From assembly GCA_019638495.1 (NCBI GenBank), contig JAHBTQ010000001.1:930001-994000 (forward strand): a stretch of DNA of 64,000 nucleotides. Reading direction: 5' to 3'. This document shows positions 1-8,375 of the stretch, one piece after another. This DNA is from Taibaiella sp. GTDB lineage: Bacteria; Bacteroidota; Bacteroidia; Chitinophagales; Chitinophagaceae. Both the position numbers and the translations under genes were made by a program. Each line of letters starts with the position of its first letter. The stretch's first letter is position 1. The notes under the pieces were generated by a model that was given only the letters and a program-made list of their open reading frames with translations, was not told the DNA's origin and searched no databases.

Positions 1-2194
1 GTTAGCCATAGCCTGTGCATGCCCCTATATGGCCGCAGGGTATGCGAAGGACACAACAAAAAAGACAAAGGGCCTGGATGAGGTGACGGTATCGGCCAGC
101 CGCAACACACAGAGCCGCCGTATGGTGGCGCAGCAGGTGCAACTGCTGGAACGCGAGCAAATAGTGAACGCACAGGCACAGACCAGCGCAGACCTGCTGG
201 CCAATACCATGGGCCTCTTTGTGCAGAAGAGCCAGGCCGGTGGTGGCAGCCCTGTGCTGCGTGGCTTTGAGGCCAATAAGGTGCTGCTGGTCGTAGATGG
301 TGTTCGCATGAACAACATTATGTATCGCGGCGGGCACCTGCAAAATGTGATAACACTGGACAATGCGGCACTGGACCGTGTTGAAGTACTTTATGGCCCA
401 TCCTCCACCGTGTATGGCAGCGATGCGCTGGGCGGTGTCATACACTTCTATACAAAGCAGCCGCAGTTTTCTGTGGACACAGGCAAGACACTTGTAAAGT
501 CGAACGCTTACGTGCGGTACGGCAGTGTGAATAATGAAAAGACCGGTCATGCAGATGTGAGCATTGGCGGCAGGCGGTTTGCTTCGCTCACATCTGTTAC
601 TGCATCGTCCTTTGGCGATATGCGCGGCGGGGCATCGCAAAACCCGTTTTACAACAGCAACTATGGTGAGCGCCCAACTTATGTGGAGCGCATAAACGGC
701 AAGGACAGCCTGGTAGCCAATAGTGATAAATACCTGCAGGTGCAGAGCGGCTACAGCCAGGTAGATGTAATGCAGAAGTTTGCCTACCGGCAGAATGAAA
801 AGGTGACGCATTTGCTGAACCTGCAACTATCTACCTCTACCGACATTCCGCGGTATGACCGGCTCACAGACCCATCGGCCACTACCGGTCTGCGATATGC
901 ACAGTGGTATTATGGTCCACAGCAGCGTGTATTGGCATCTTACAATGTGAACCGGACAGATGAATCGGAATTCTTTCAGCGCCGGCATGTGGGCATACAC
1001 TACCAGGATATAGTGGAGAGCCGCCATAATCGCAGCTTTGGAAGTAACAGGATATCGCACCGCAAGGAGGATGCCGCAGTGATGGGCGCCAACATAGACA
1101 TGGAGCATACCGGGGGCAGGCACACACTGGCGCTGGGACTGGAATATCAAGCAAACGCACTGACCTCAAAAGCGGAGCAGGAGAATATAGTTACCAGTAT
1201 TACAGTGCCGATAGATACACGCTACCCCGATGGTACTAACACCATGGACAACTATGCCGTGTATCACACACATACCATGCGCATAGACGACAAGTGGACA
1301 CTGAACGACGGTGTGCGCCTGGGCTTCAGCGGCCTGCGGTCAACTCTTAGAGACACGTCCATACTGCATCTGCCGTTTACAGAAGCAAAGCAAACACACT
1401 TTGTTTATTCCGGCAATGCGGCCATCATTCATACGCCTACGGATAAGTGGAAGCTCTCTGCCATGGTCTCAACCGGCTTTCGGGTGCCCAATGTAGATGA
1501 CCTGGCTAAGGTATTTGAGTCGGCACCAGGCACACTGATAGTACCTAACGCCAACCTGCGTCCGGAGCAAACGGTGAACAGCGAGCTGGGCATAACAAAA
1601 GTCTTCGGCGGCTGCACTACGTGGGAGAATGCCCTGTACTACACACGCTTCTTCGATGCTATTATTACTGCACCTTTTACCTTCAACGGGCAGGACTCTG
1701 TAATATATGACGGCGTAAAGAGCCGCGTGATGGCTAACCAGAACATGCAAAACGCACACATCTACGGGTTGTGGAGCTATCTGCGCTCCCAGGTCACGGA
1801 TAGGCTCCTACTGGGTGCCAGCGCCAGCTATACTTATGGCCGCATACTTACCGGCAGCGCAGATGCTCCGCTGGACCATATTCCGCCCCTTATGTTGCGC
1901 GCACAGGCTACCTATACCATACGCAAGTGGACGTTTGACGGCTTTGTTAACTACCAGGCAGAAAAGCCGCTGAGCCAATACTACCTGAACGGGGAAGACA
2001 ACGAGCAGTATGCCACACCCACCGGCATGCCCGCCTGGATGACTGCCAACCTGCGTGTTGTGTATCGTGTGCATAAGTACATTACGCTACAGGCAGGCAT
2101 TGACAATATCTTAGACACACAATACCGTGTATTTGCCAGCGGCATCAATGGCGCAGGCAGGAACATATTTGGGGTGGTGCGGTTCCATTATTAA
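1..2194 (+). CDS. TonB-dependent outer-membrane receptor, heme/hemoglobin type (5' partial)
   Basis: Outer-membrane active transporter energised by TonB-ExbBD. The frame is open to the left window edge, and the residues before the first ATG (base 29) read LAIACACPYMAAGYA, like the end of a signal peptide, so the true start lies outside the window. A plug domain covers about residues 15-140, with the usual 'VLRGFEANKVLLVVDGVR' and 'VEVLYGPSSTVYGSDALGGVI' style segments (residues counted from the ATG at base 29). A beta-barrel follows to the C-terminal aromatic residue (ends FHY). The plug and barrel most resemble the hemoglobin/heme/transferrin receptor group (HmuR-like), but the ligand is inferred. 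A 7-bp hairpin at 2291-2307 follows the stop. Receptor class is clear; substrate is moderate. Confidence 0.88.
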   Translation, partial: LAIACACPYMAAGYAKDTTKKTKGLDEVTVSASRNTQSRRMVAQQVQLLEREQIVNAQAQTSADLLANTMGLFVQKSQAGGGSPVLRGFEANKVLLVVDGVRMNNIMYRGGHLQNVITLDNAALDRVEVLYGPSSTVYGSDALGGVIHFYTKQPQFSVDTGKTLVKSNAYVRYGSVNNEKTGHADVSIGGRRFASLTSVTASSFGDMRGGASQNPFYNSNYGERPTYVERINGKDSLVANSDKYLQVQSGYSQVDVMQKFAYRQNEKVTHLLNLQLSTSTDIPRYDRLTDPSATTGLRYAQWYYGPQQRVLASYNVNRTDESEFFQRRHVGIHYQDIVESRHNRSFGSNRISHRKEDAAVMGANIDMEHTGGRHTLALGLEYQANALTSKAEQENIVTSITVPIDTRYPDGTNTMDNYAVYHTHTMRIDDKWTLNDGVRLGFSGLRSTLRDTSILHLPFTEAKQTHFVYSGNAAIIHTPTDKWKLSAMVSTGFRVPNVDDLAKVFESAPGTLIVPNANLRPEQTVNSELGITKVFGGCTTWENALYYTRFFDAIITAPFTFNGQDSVIYDGVKSRVMANQNMQNAHIYGLWSYLRSQVTDRLLLGASASYTYGRILTGSADAPLDHIPPLMLRAQATYTIRKWTFDGFVNYQAEKPLSQYYLNGEDNEQYATPTGMPAWMTANLRVVYRVHKYITLQAGIDNILDTQYRVFASGINGAGRNIFGVVRFHY

Positions 2195-2529
2195 TGTGGA
2201 GGAATGCGGAAATGTGGCAATATGGTTTGCACTGGCGCGGGTTTGGCGCGTAGCCGTGTGCTATTGCCAACCCGTGCCTCACAATAGGGGGGCGGTTTGC
2301 AACCGCCAAACAAACGACTTCTGTCCCGGATGTGTCTTTGCGAAGGGCGAGAGGCCCATCCGCAGACGGAACGACACCCAAATGACAACTTTGCACCTTT
2401 TGCTGATAATGCTCTTTTCCCGATTTTATGTCATAACAAGGGACACATACTGCTTTTTATTCGAATAAAAAACCGTGTTTTTCAGGTTTTATTTGAATAT
2501 GTGATAAGGTAGTTTTGAGAAAAAGGGTT
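2195..2529. other. Intergenic region with hairpin and promoter
   Basis: No convincing gene. It holds a perfect 7-bp hairpin (GGCGGTT-TGC-AACCGCC, 2291-2307) that may end the receptor transcript, although no T-run follows. Near the right end it holds the promoter box described separately at 2510-2517. Short open frames here have no recognisable protein features. Confidence 0.5.
2510..2517 (+). promoter_or_regulatory. Bacteroidota -7 promoter box for the 2530 gene
   Basis: TAGTTTTG matches TAnnTTTG exactly and ends 12 bases before the ATG at 2530. It overlaps a possible TTG start at 2515, so translation most likely begins at 2530. A TTG lies upstream at 2493-2495, with 14-base spacing that is shorter than usual. 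Confidence 0.5.
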
Positions 2530-2946
2530 ATGTCTTTGAGCAAAATATTCGAATTTCAAAACAAGAAAGCAGCGAAGGCGCTGACGCCGACATTGTCCGA
2601 CGGCATCTGTACGTATACATTTTCATGTCTATGGTCACCAGGCAAGAATTTAAGCCTTGGTGTGCTAGTTGGCAGACGGGTAGGAGATACGCAATGGCAG
2701 CCAATAATAACAAACCCCAAAACAGATATTGATGGTGAGATAACAGTGCAGGTTGGATCCTTTCCCAAAGGCACGAAGCTAGAACTCGCCTTCGATATAT
2801 TTCCAATGGAAGATATCGCCGCTTGTGCAGTATTCATCACAAACATTACAGAAAACGTCCACAAGAAATTGATGCCGGCTGATGGCAACAAACAACTGGA
2901 AAAAGGTAAAGGGTGGCGTGATCATTTTATACTGGTATTATTCTAG
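2530..2946 (+). CDS. Hypothetical protein, 138 residues
   Basis: I do not recognise this protein. It has no signal peptide or membrane segment. The sequence is mixed alpha/beta with a central stretch that reads like beta strands (about residues 35-100) and a C-terminus ending in aromatic and hydrophobic residues (HFILVLF). The ATG at 2530 is preferred over a TTG at 2515, which sits inside the promoter box. It lies 18 bases before the next gene in the same direction, so the two are probably cotranscribed. Both look clearly more AT-rich than the genes around them, by eye, which hints at transfer. Cytoplasmic location is likely. Confidence 0.65.
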   Translation: MSLSKIFEFQNKKAAKALTPTLSDGICTYTFSCLWSPGKNLSLGVLVGRRVGDTQWQPIITNPKTDIDGEITVQVGSFPKGTKLELAFDIFPMEDIAACAVFITNITENVHKKLMPADGNKQLEKGKGWRDHFILVLF

Positions 2947-2964
2947 AACCTAAAGAATCATCTT

Positions 2965-4089
2965 ATGAGAAGCATACTCATACTTACGGTAACAATGTTA
3001 CCATTGCTTTTGTTCGCGCAATTCAGCCGGGATCTAAGAACTGATCGTTCTGGAAAACTCAATATGTCTGTTAGCGAATTCGACATGTTTCATAACGTAT
3101 CTGATAGGGCAAGCACATTTCCTCAACAAGCAACAATATTTAGTGAACTGGACATTTCTTCCTATGACCTATTATCGGCAAATCTATCATTTAGCGACAA
3201 AGATCAGGTACAAAAAGTAGTTATTGCACCGTTTAGAATTATGGGTGCGACAAAGAATCAATGGATCTCAAATTCAAAACTGAATCTATCCTTAAAGGAC
3301 AAAGTCACGACAATCGGAGTCGGTACCGGTTGGGACAATTCGTCGGCATTGTCGAAAGAGAGTGAAATGTTCAGACAGCTCTGCTTCAACAAGCTAGGGA
3401 CGGTTTCAATCCCACAAGGTGCAACTGTCGATGATGTTATGCAACGGATTGCCGATTTTGAAAAGGAAAAGTTGATATCCGCACTAATAAGATACGATAG
3501 CCTAAGAATGCTAAACGTTTTCAAGTTTTCAACAGGTTACAATTTTCAACTATTTCCCGTTCTATTTGCGCAAGGTGGTGTAAGCAATTTTGACAGTCTT
3601 AACCACTTTGGATTAAAGTCACATAATATCAGTGGTGCTGCTACCTATAGCTACAATAGTAGTCAAATTATTGTTACTGCTTCATACAACCAAATATTTG
3701 AGCGCAAGAGTGCAGAAAAGGGGCAGATATTAGTACCATATTATGGACCATCCATCAATGCCAGTATAAGATTGTTTAAGCTTCTTTCTTATGTAAAATT
3801 GCGAAATACAGCATCTTTCGTTAAAAGTAGGTTCATCCCCTCACTTAACCTTGGGACATCATGGGAGGGTAAGTACCCTGCAACAGGCAATAACTACAAG
3901 CTGTATTACAAAGACAACATTACAAGGACCGACGCTTTTACGCCATACGTTGATATTCTGATCACACCTGAGGCGCAATTTCGCCTTGGTTTTCCGATCA
4001 TACGGAACGAATATGCGGGGAGTGGGGACGCTACATCGATGGGTGCAAACATCCAGTACAATTTTAAAATATCCAACTTGGGCAACTAG
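2965..4089 (+). CDS. Hypothetical exported protein, possible outer-membrane beta-barrel
   Basis: A 374-residue protein with a clear signal peptide (positively charged start, hydrophobic core, cleavage after LLLFAQ near residue 19). The mature part is rich in alternating polar and hydrophobic strands. It closes with a strand-like segment (NIQYNFKISNLGN), typical of Bacteroidota outer-membrane barrels, but I recognise no named family. It follows the 138-residue gene by 18 bases and shares its AT-rich composition, so the pair looks like one transferred cassette. Function unknown; export is well supported and the barrel call is weaker. Confidence 0.65.
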   Translation: MRSILILTVTMLPLLLFAQFSRDLRTDRSGKLNMSVSEFDMFHNVSDRASTFPQQATIFSELDISSYDLLSANLSFSDKDQVQKVVIAPFRIMGATKNQWISNSKLNLSLKDKVTTIGVGTGWDNSSALSKESEMFRQLCFNKLGTVSIPQGATVDDVMQRIADFEKEKLISALIRYDSLRMLNVFKFSTGYNFQLFPVLFAQGGVSNFDSLNHFGLKSHNISGAATYSYNSSQIIVTASYNQIFERKSAEKGQILVPYYGPSINASIRLFKLLSYVKLRNTASFVKSRFIPSLNLGTSWEGKYPATGNNYKLYYKDNITRTDAFTPYVDILITPEAQFRLGFPIIRNEYAGSGDATSMGANIQYNFKISNLGN

Positions 4090-4309
4090 AGAATTGTCCA
4101 ACCTATTTCAAGTTGGCATATGTATCGGTTAGCAAATTTATTCCAAGCGAGGTATCCCATTTACATTGCCCAGCAGGTCGCAGATATGTTGTAGCATGTA
4201 TGTAATGCCCATCATGATTATGGCAAGGGCATAAGCTCAGGAGACCTCTCCTGCGTCGAGGTAACGGATACCTATTGGGCTCCCTTAACGGAGTGCTACT
4301 AAAAAGTCA
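4090..4309. other. Convergent intergenic region with hairpins
   Basis: 220 bases between two convergent genes. A 6-bp stem with a 4-base loop (CAGGAG-ACCT-CTCCTG) lies at 4238-4253, and a shorter CCAAC/GTTGG stem lies near 4099-4117. Either could act as a terminator, but neither has a T-run. No gene seen. Confidence 0.4.
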
Positions 4310-5389
4310 TCAATTATTCTGCGCCCGGGCCAGCAGGCGGGCTATGAAGTAGATGTCTTCACGCTTCAGGCTGTGATACATAGGCAGGCACAGTACGCGT
4401 TTGCTTATGTCGTCAGCTATGGGTGTGGGGTATTTGTCTACATACTCCAGGCCGGAGAGGCTGGGATAGAAATAGCGGCGCGGATATATCCAGTTTGCCT
4501 GCAGCATTTCCATGCTCTTCAGTAACAGGGCTTCACTTTCAAACACTACAGGGTAGTAAGAATAGTTCCACTCAGTACCCGGGAAAATCTCCGGCTTTTG
4601 CAGGCGCACCGGCACCAGGGCCTCGTCATATATCAATGCCTGCTCCTTGCGGGCAGCCAACAGTTCATCAATGTATTTCAGCACCGCCAGGCCCATACCT
4701 GCATGAAACTCTGAGTTCTTACCGTTCAGGCCCACACCGTCGAATGCCTCAGGCCCGTTAAAGCCAAAATTCCGGATCAGCGACATCTTTCGGATAAGCT
4801 CAGGGTCATTCGCAAAAACAGCTCCGCCCTCTGTGGAGTGGAAGACCTTTGTGGCGTGGAAGCTGGCAGTAGATACATCACCATATTCAAACAGGCTCTT
4901 GCCCTTGTAGGTGCTGCCAAACGCATGAGCTGCATCGTAGATCACCTTCAGTCCATGCTTTTTTGCGATCTTGTCTATGGCTTCTATGTCGCAGGCATTA
5001 CCGTACACATGGGTGGCCAGTATGCCTGTTGTTTTGGGAGTTATGAGCGCCTCTATCTTCGAGGGGTCTATATTAAACGTCCTGGGGTCAATGTCGGCAA
5101 ACACGGGTTTGCAGCCCTCCCACACTATACTGCTGGTGGTAGCCACAAAGCTGAATGGGGTAGTGATTACCTCGCCTTTCAGGTCCAGCACCTTCATGGC
5201 TATCTGTATGGCTATGGTACCGTTGCCCAGGAACAGCATGTGCTTCACACGCAGGTATTCCTTCAGCTTCAGCTCCAGCTCATTTACCAGTGGGCCGTTG
5301 TTGGTAAGCCAGTTGCGCTCCCATATACCCTGCAGATAGGCAGTGTATTCACTAAGTGGTGGCAGGAAAGGTTTGGTTACGTTTATCAT
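4310..5389 (-). CDS. DegT/DnrJ/EryC1/StrS family sugar aminotransferase
   Basis: PLP-dependent aminotransferase that converts a nucleotide-linked keto-sugar to an amino sugar for surface polysaccharide. At 359 residues it has normal family length. Key residues visible: the PLP-binding lysine in 'SFHATKVFHSTEGGA' (Lys181), Asp152 in 'YDAAHAFG' for the pyridine nitrogen, and the 'GNGT' phosphate site near residue 55. It is the last gene of the leftward polysaccharide operon and overlaps the methyltransferase start by 4 bases (ATGA). The closest relatives I recall are the FdtB/VioA/PerA type acting on dTDP- or GDP-keto-hexoses; exact substrate not determined. Confidence 0.9.
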   Translation of the reverse strand: MINVTKPFLPPLSEYTAYLQGIWERNWLTNNGPLVNELELKLKEYLRVKHMLFLGNGTIAIQIAMKVLDLKGEVITTPFSFVATTSSIVWEGCKPVFADIDPRTFNIDPSKIEALITPKTTGILATHVYGNACDIEAIDKIAKKHGLKVIYDAAHAFGSTYKGKSLFEYGDVSTASFHATKVFHSTEGGAVFANDPELIRKMSLIRNFGFNGPEAFDGVGLNGKNSEFHAGMGLAVLKYIDELLAARKEQALIYDEALVPVRLQKPEIFPGTEWNYSYYPVVFESEALLLKSMEMLQANWIYPRRYFYPSLSGLEYVDKYPTPIADDISKRVLCLPMYHSLKREDIYFIARLLARAQNN

Positions 5390-6192
5390 ACCTTCTCAAC
5401 AATGTATAGTATAGAACGTGGGTGAATGCCGTGCTTACGGAACGACTCAGCGCCGAAGTAGTCAGCACCGTACTCGTTCACCTTAAAGCCGGCTTTCTTC
5501 AGCTTGTTTACAAAGTCTTTTTTGGAATACATGCGCACGTGGTCGTCCTGGCCATAGTATTTCCAGCGGTCGGCATCGGTGGTTATGCTGTCGTCTTCAA
5601 AGGTTTCTTCTATTGAGAGGTTTATCGGCACCATGGCTATGCCCCATCCGCCGGGTTTCAGCACACGATACAGCTCGTTCATAGCCTGTTGGTCTTCCTT
5701 TATATGCTCCAGCACGTGTGAGCATACAAATATGTCCCAGCGGCCATCTTCGTAAATGTTCATGTCGCGCAGGTCCACTTTGTCATCAGCAGGGTGGTAT
5801 AGGTCGGCAGAGCGATAGTTTACAAAAGGCAGCGCGCGGAGATATTTTGCGAGGTGACTTGGGGCCACGTCCAGCATTTCATATTTCTTGCCTGCAGGCA
5901 CGTTTGAAAAGTTCTTTTCTATGTACAGAGCGTAAAGCCTGTCGCGGTCGTTTGAGTTGCACTTGGGGCAGGCAAACTGAAAGTAGTTAGCCGTCTCAAA
6001 CGAGAACATAGGATAGTTAAGCTGGTATTTGTCTGCCATTTCCAGCAGGCTATAGTCCATTGGCTTAAAGTGGTTAATGCCGAGGCGGCAAACCGGGCAA
6101 CGGTACTGGTCGCCGAGATGATATTTGTCAGCGCGCATTTCGCGAATAAAGGCGTGTACGGCTTTTTTGAATTTGAGTACTGTGCTGCTCAT
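5386..6192 (-). CDS. SAM-dependent methyltransferase with N-terminal Cys4 knuckle
   Basis: Class I methyltransferase (268 residues). A four-cysteine site (Cys32-x2-Cys35 and Cys75-x2-Cys78) probably binds zinc. The SAM fold starts near residue 100 ('YEMLDVAPSHLAKYL'), followed by 'IFVCSHVLEHI', 'VLKPGGWGIAMVPI' and a C-terminal 'KKAGFKV' region, the usual motif order of the methyltransferase 11/25 groups. It sits between the ABC exporter ATPase and the sugar aminotransferase, with a 4-base overlap with the latter. Inferred role: methylating a sugar or capping a glycan chain, since terminal methyl groups often stop O-antigen growth and are read by Wzt. Role is inference. Confidence 0.85.
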   Translation of the reverse strand: MSSTVLKFKKAVHAFIREMRADKYHLGDQYRCPVCRLGINHFKPMDYSLLEMADKYQLNYPMFSFETANYFQFACPKCNSNDRDRLYALYIEKNFSNVPAGKKYEMLDVAPSHLAKYLRALPFVNYRSADLYHPADDKVDLRDMNIYEDGRWDIFVCSHVLEHIKEDQQAMNELYRVLKPGGWGIAMVPINLSIEETFEDDSITTDADRWKYYGQDDHVRMYSKKDFVNKLKKAGFKVNEYGADYFGAESFRKHGIHPRSILYIVEKV

Positions 6193-6208
6193 GGCTATCC
6201 TGCAATTT

Positions 6209-7468
6209 TTATGTTAGTGTGAATGAAAGGGTCGTTGGTCTTACTGCGCCTATCCACTTGCCAAACCAGGCTCCCTGGCGTTGCTCGTCTACCACCTCAA
6301 AGGTAAGCAGGTCGTGGATTACGTGCTCCACGGCTGATGTGTCGCGGACTATGTAAAGTGATATGGTATAAACGTCATCATTAAGCAGCCTGCCGGGTAT
6401 GGTGAGCACGCTGGTATGATGGCCTTTTGAAAGTATAGTGGCAGGAGTGGTGACGTTGAAAACGCACACGCCCGCCGTGGTATTCAGTACCAGGCTCAGG
6501 TTCAGGTTTGCCCCCTCTACATGGTTGTATATTTCAAACTTCAGATCGAAGGTGGTGCCAACGTCTATGATGTTATTGTTCTCAGGATTGTCAACATTCA
6601 GCTCAGCCGATAGTAGCTGCACCCTGTTATTCCCGGGTGCATCAGCCAGCTCCCAACGCTGGGCTATACAGTTTTTTACTTCCCTGTTCAGGTAGTTGCT
6701 GATCACTCTTTCGGTTGGGCCTGTTTCTATCAGGCGTCCGGCCTTCATGTACATGGTACTTCTGCACAGTGACTGCACGGCCTGCATGTTATGGCTTACG
6801 AAGATGACAGTTCGCCCATGGCTGGCCACGTCTCCCATCTTGCCAAGACACTTCTTCTGAAATTCGGCATCTCCCACCGCCAGCACCTCGTCTACAATAA
6901 GTATTTCCGGCTCCAGGTGGGCAGCCACGCCAAACGCAAGGCGCACATACATGCCCGATGAGTATCTCTTTACCGGTGTGTCTATATACATTTCCACGCC
7001 CGAGAAATCTACTATCTCGTCAAACTTGCGGTTTATCTCTTTCTTGGTCATGCCCAGGATAGTCCCGTTCATGTAAATATTGTCGCGGCCGGTTAGCTCA
7101 GGGTTAAAGCCTGTGCCTACCTCCAGCAAAGATGCTATGCGTCCCTTGATCTTTATCTCGCCTGTTGTAGGGCCGGTAACCCGTGACAGAAGTTTTAACA
7201 AGGTAGATTTGCCGGCGCCGTTCTTGCCAATGATGCCTACGGTGTCTCCCTGGCTTATCTCGAAGTTCACATCGCGTAGTGCCCATGCATACTCTGAAGT
7301 AGCCTTTTGTGTTCGTTCGTTTTCTACACCTACTTTCAGGAATGGGTCTTCCTTGCCACGAGCCAGAGCCCACCAGCGTTTCAGGTCATGGCTCAGCGTA
7401 CCGGTGCCTACCTGGCCCAGCCGGTATTGCTTCGACACATTTTCCGCCTTGATTACTACGTTGCTCAT
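6209..7468 (-). CDS. wzt: Polysaccharide ABC exporter ATPase with carbohydrate-binding tail (Wzt type)
   Basis: ATP-binding subunit of a Wzm-Wzt type O-antigen/teichoic-acid exporter. Walker A 'GKNGAGKS' is at residues 81-88, the signature 'YSSGM' at 169-173 and Walker B 'EILIVDE' at 188-194, with the H-loop 'VIFVSHN' after it. About 140 residues beyond the ATPase core (roughly 280-419) form a beta-rich region placed like the Wzt C-terminal domain that recognises the finished glycan's end group. It lies 6 bases from the permease gene and upstream of a methyltransferase that could make such an end group. Strong assignment for the family; the glycan is unknown. Confidence 0.92.
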   Translation of the reverse strand: MSNVVIKAENVSKQYRLGQVGTGTLSHDLKRWWALARGKEDPFLKVGVENERTQKATSEYAWALRDVNFEISQGDTVGIIGKNGAGKSTLLKLLSRVTGPTTGEIKIKGRIASLLEVGTGFNPELTGRDNIYMNGTILGMTKKEINRKFDEIVDFSGVEMYIDTPVKRYSSGMYVRLAFGVAAHLEPEILIVDEVLAVGDAEFQKKCLGKMGDVASHGRTVIFVSHNMQAVQSLCRSTMYMKAGRLIETGPTERVISNYLNREVKNCIAQRWELADAPGNNRVQLLSAELNVDNPENNNIIDVGTTFDLKFEIYNHVEGANLNLSLVLNTTAGVCVFNVTTPATILSKGHHTSVLTIPGRLLNDDVYTISLYIVRDTSAVEHVIHDLLTFEVVDEQRQGAWFGKWIGAVRPTTLSFTLT

Positions 7469-7474
7469 GAAGTC

Positions 7475-8347
7475 CTAAACCGTATCGATGAATTTCTTTT
7501 CTACCTTGTTGAACGCGATAATGCCCATAAACAGCATTACCAACGTGACTAAAGTACTATACAGCAGCCAGCTGTAGCTCCACTCTCCGCCCTTGCGTCC
7601 GAAAAAGCCATACTTAAATGCCTCTATGACAGATGTAAGGGGATTGAGCCAGAACCATATCTGCCTTTCCTTTGATACAATAGTGATCGGGTAGAGTACG
7701 GGAGTTATATACATCCACAGTTGCACGCCAAATGCAATGAGGAAGTTTAGGTCCCTATACTTGGTGGTAAATGACGTGACCAGTATACCAAAGCCGAAGC
7801 ACATCAGTGACAACAGCAGGATAATGACCGGGAAGAATACCATATGCCAGTTGGGTTGCATATTGCTGCCCTTAATGAGGTAAAATCCCCAAACAAGGAA
7901 AAACAGTGCAAACTGTATCATCAGCTTCACCACTCCGGAAATAACCTTAGCCATTGGCAAGATGAGGCGTGGGAAATATACCTTGCCGAAGACAGTGGCA
8001 TTTTCTGAAAATGTTTTAGATGTTACCCGGAAGGTTTCAGAGAAATAGTTGAAAAGCGTGAGGCTACCCAGGTAGAATAAGACCGGCGGCACATTGCCGG
8101 TAGGTAACCGAGCCACACGGCTAAAGATAACCATAAACACAAGCGCGGTGAGTATGGGCTGCATCACAAACCAAATGGGGCCCAGAATGGTTTGTTTGTA
8201 AACAGTTACAATGTCCTTTTTGATAAACATGGTGAGCAGGTCCCGGTAGCGCCATAGCTCTGCCAGGTTCAGCTCAAAGTATTTTTGCTTGGCTGTAATT
8301 CTTATGTCCCACTTTTCTGCATCATTACGTACCGTATGATGAGCCAT
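7475..8347 (-). CDS. wzm: Polysaccharide ABC exporter permease (Wzm type)
   Basis: Inner-membrane ABC-2 family permease of 290 residues with about six membrane segments. The N-terminal region 'WRYRDLLTMFIKKDIVTVYKQT' and the 'LGPIWFVMQPILTALVFMVIF' type first helix are characteristic of KpsM/Wzm/TagG permeases. It pairs with the ATPase 6 bases downstream and follows the Wzc gene by 28 bases. It moves an undecaprenyl-linked glycan across the inner membrane. Length and topology are normal for the family. Confidence 0.92.
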   Translation of the reverse strand: MAHHTVRNDAEKWDIRITAKQKYFELNLAELWRYRDLLTMFIKKDIVTVYKQTILGPIWFVMQPILTALVFMVIFSRVARLPTGNVPPVLFYLGSLTLFNYFSETFRVTSKTFSENATVFGKVYFPRLILPMAKVISGVVKLMIQFALFFLVWGFYLIKGSNMQPNWHMVFFPVIILLLSLMCFGFGILVTSFTTKYRDLNFLIAFGVQLWMYITPVLYPITIVSKERQIWFWLNPLTSVIEAFKYGFFGRKGGEWSYSWLLYSTLVTLVMLFMGIIAFNKVEKKFIDTV

Positions 8348-8375
8348 AGTTTTCTTGTTTCGGTTGATGAGTTCG

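Noticed and set aside
2127..2468. 113-codon plus-strand frame overlapping the receptor end
   Set aside because: It starts inside the receptor gene, shows no protein features and covers the hairpin and intergenic DNA.
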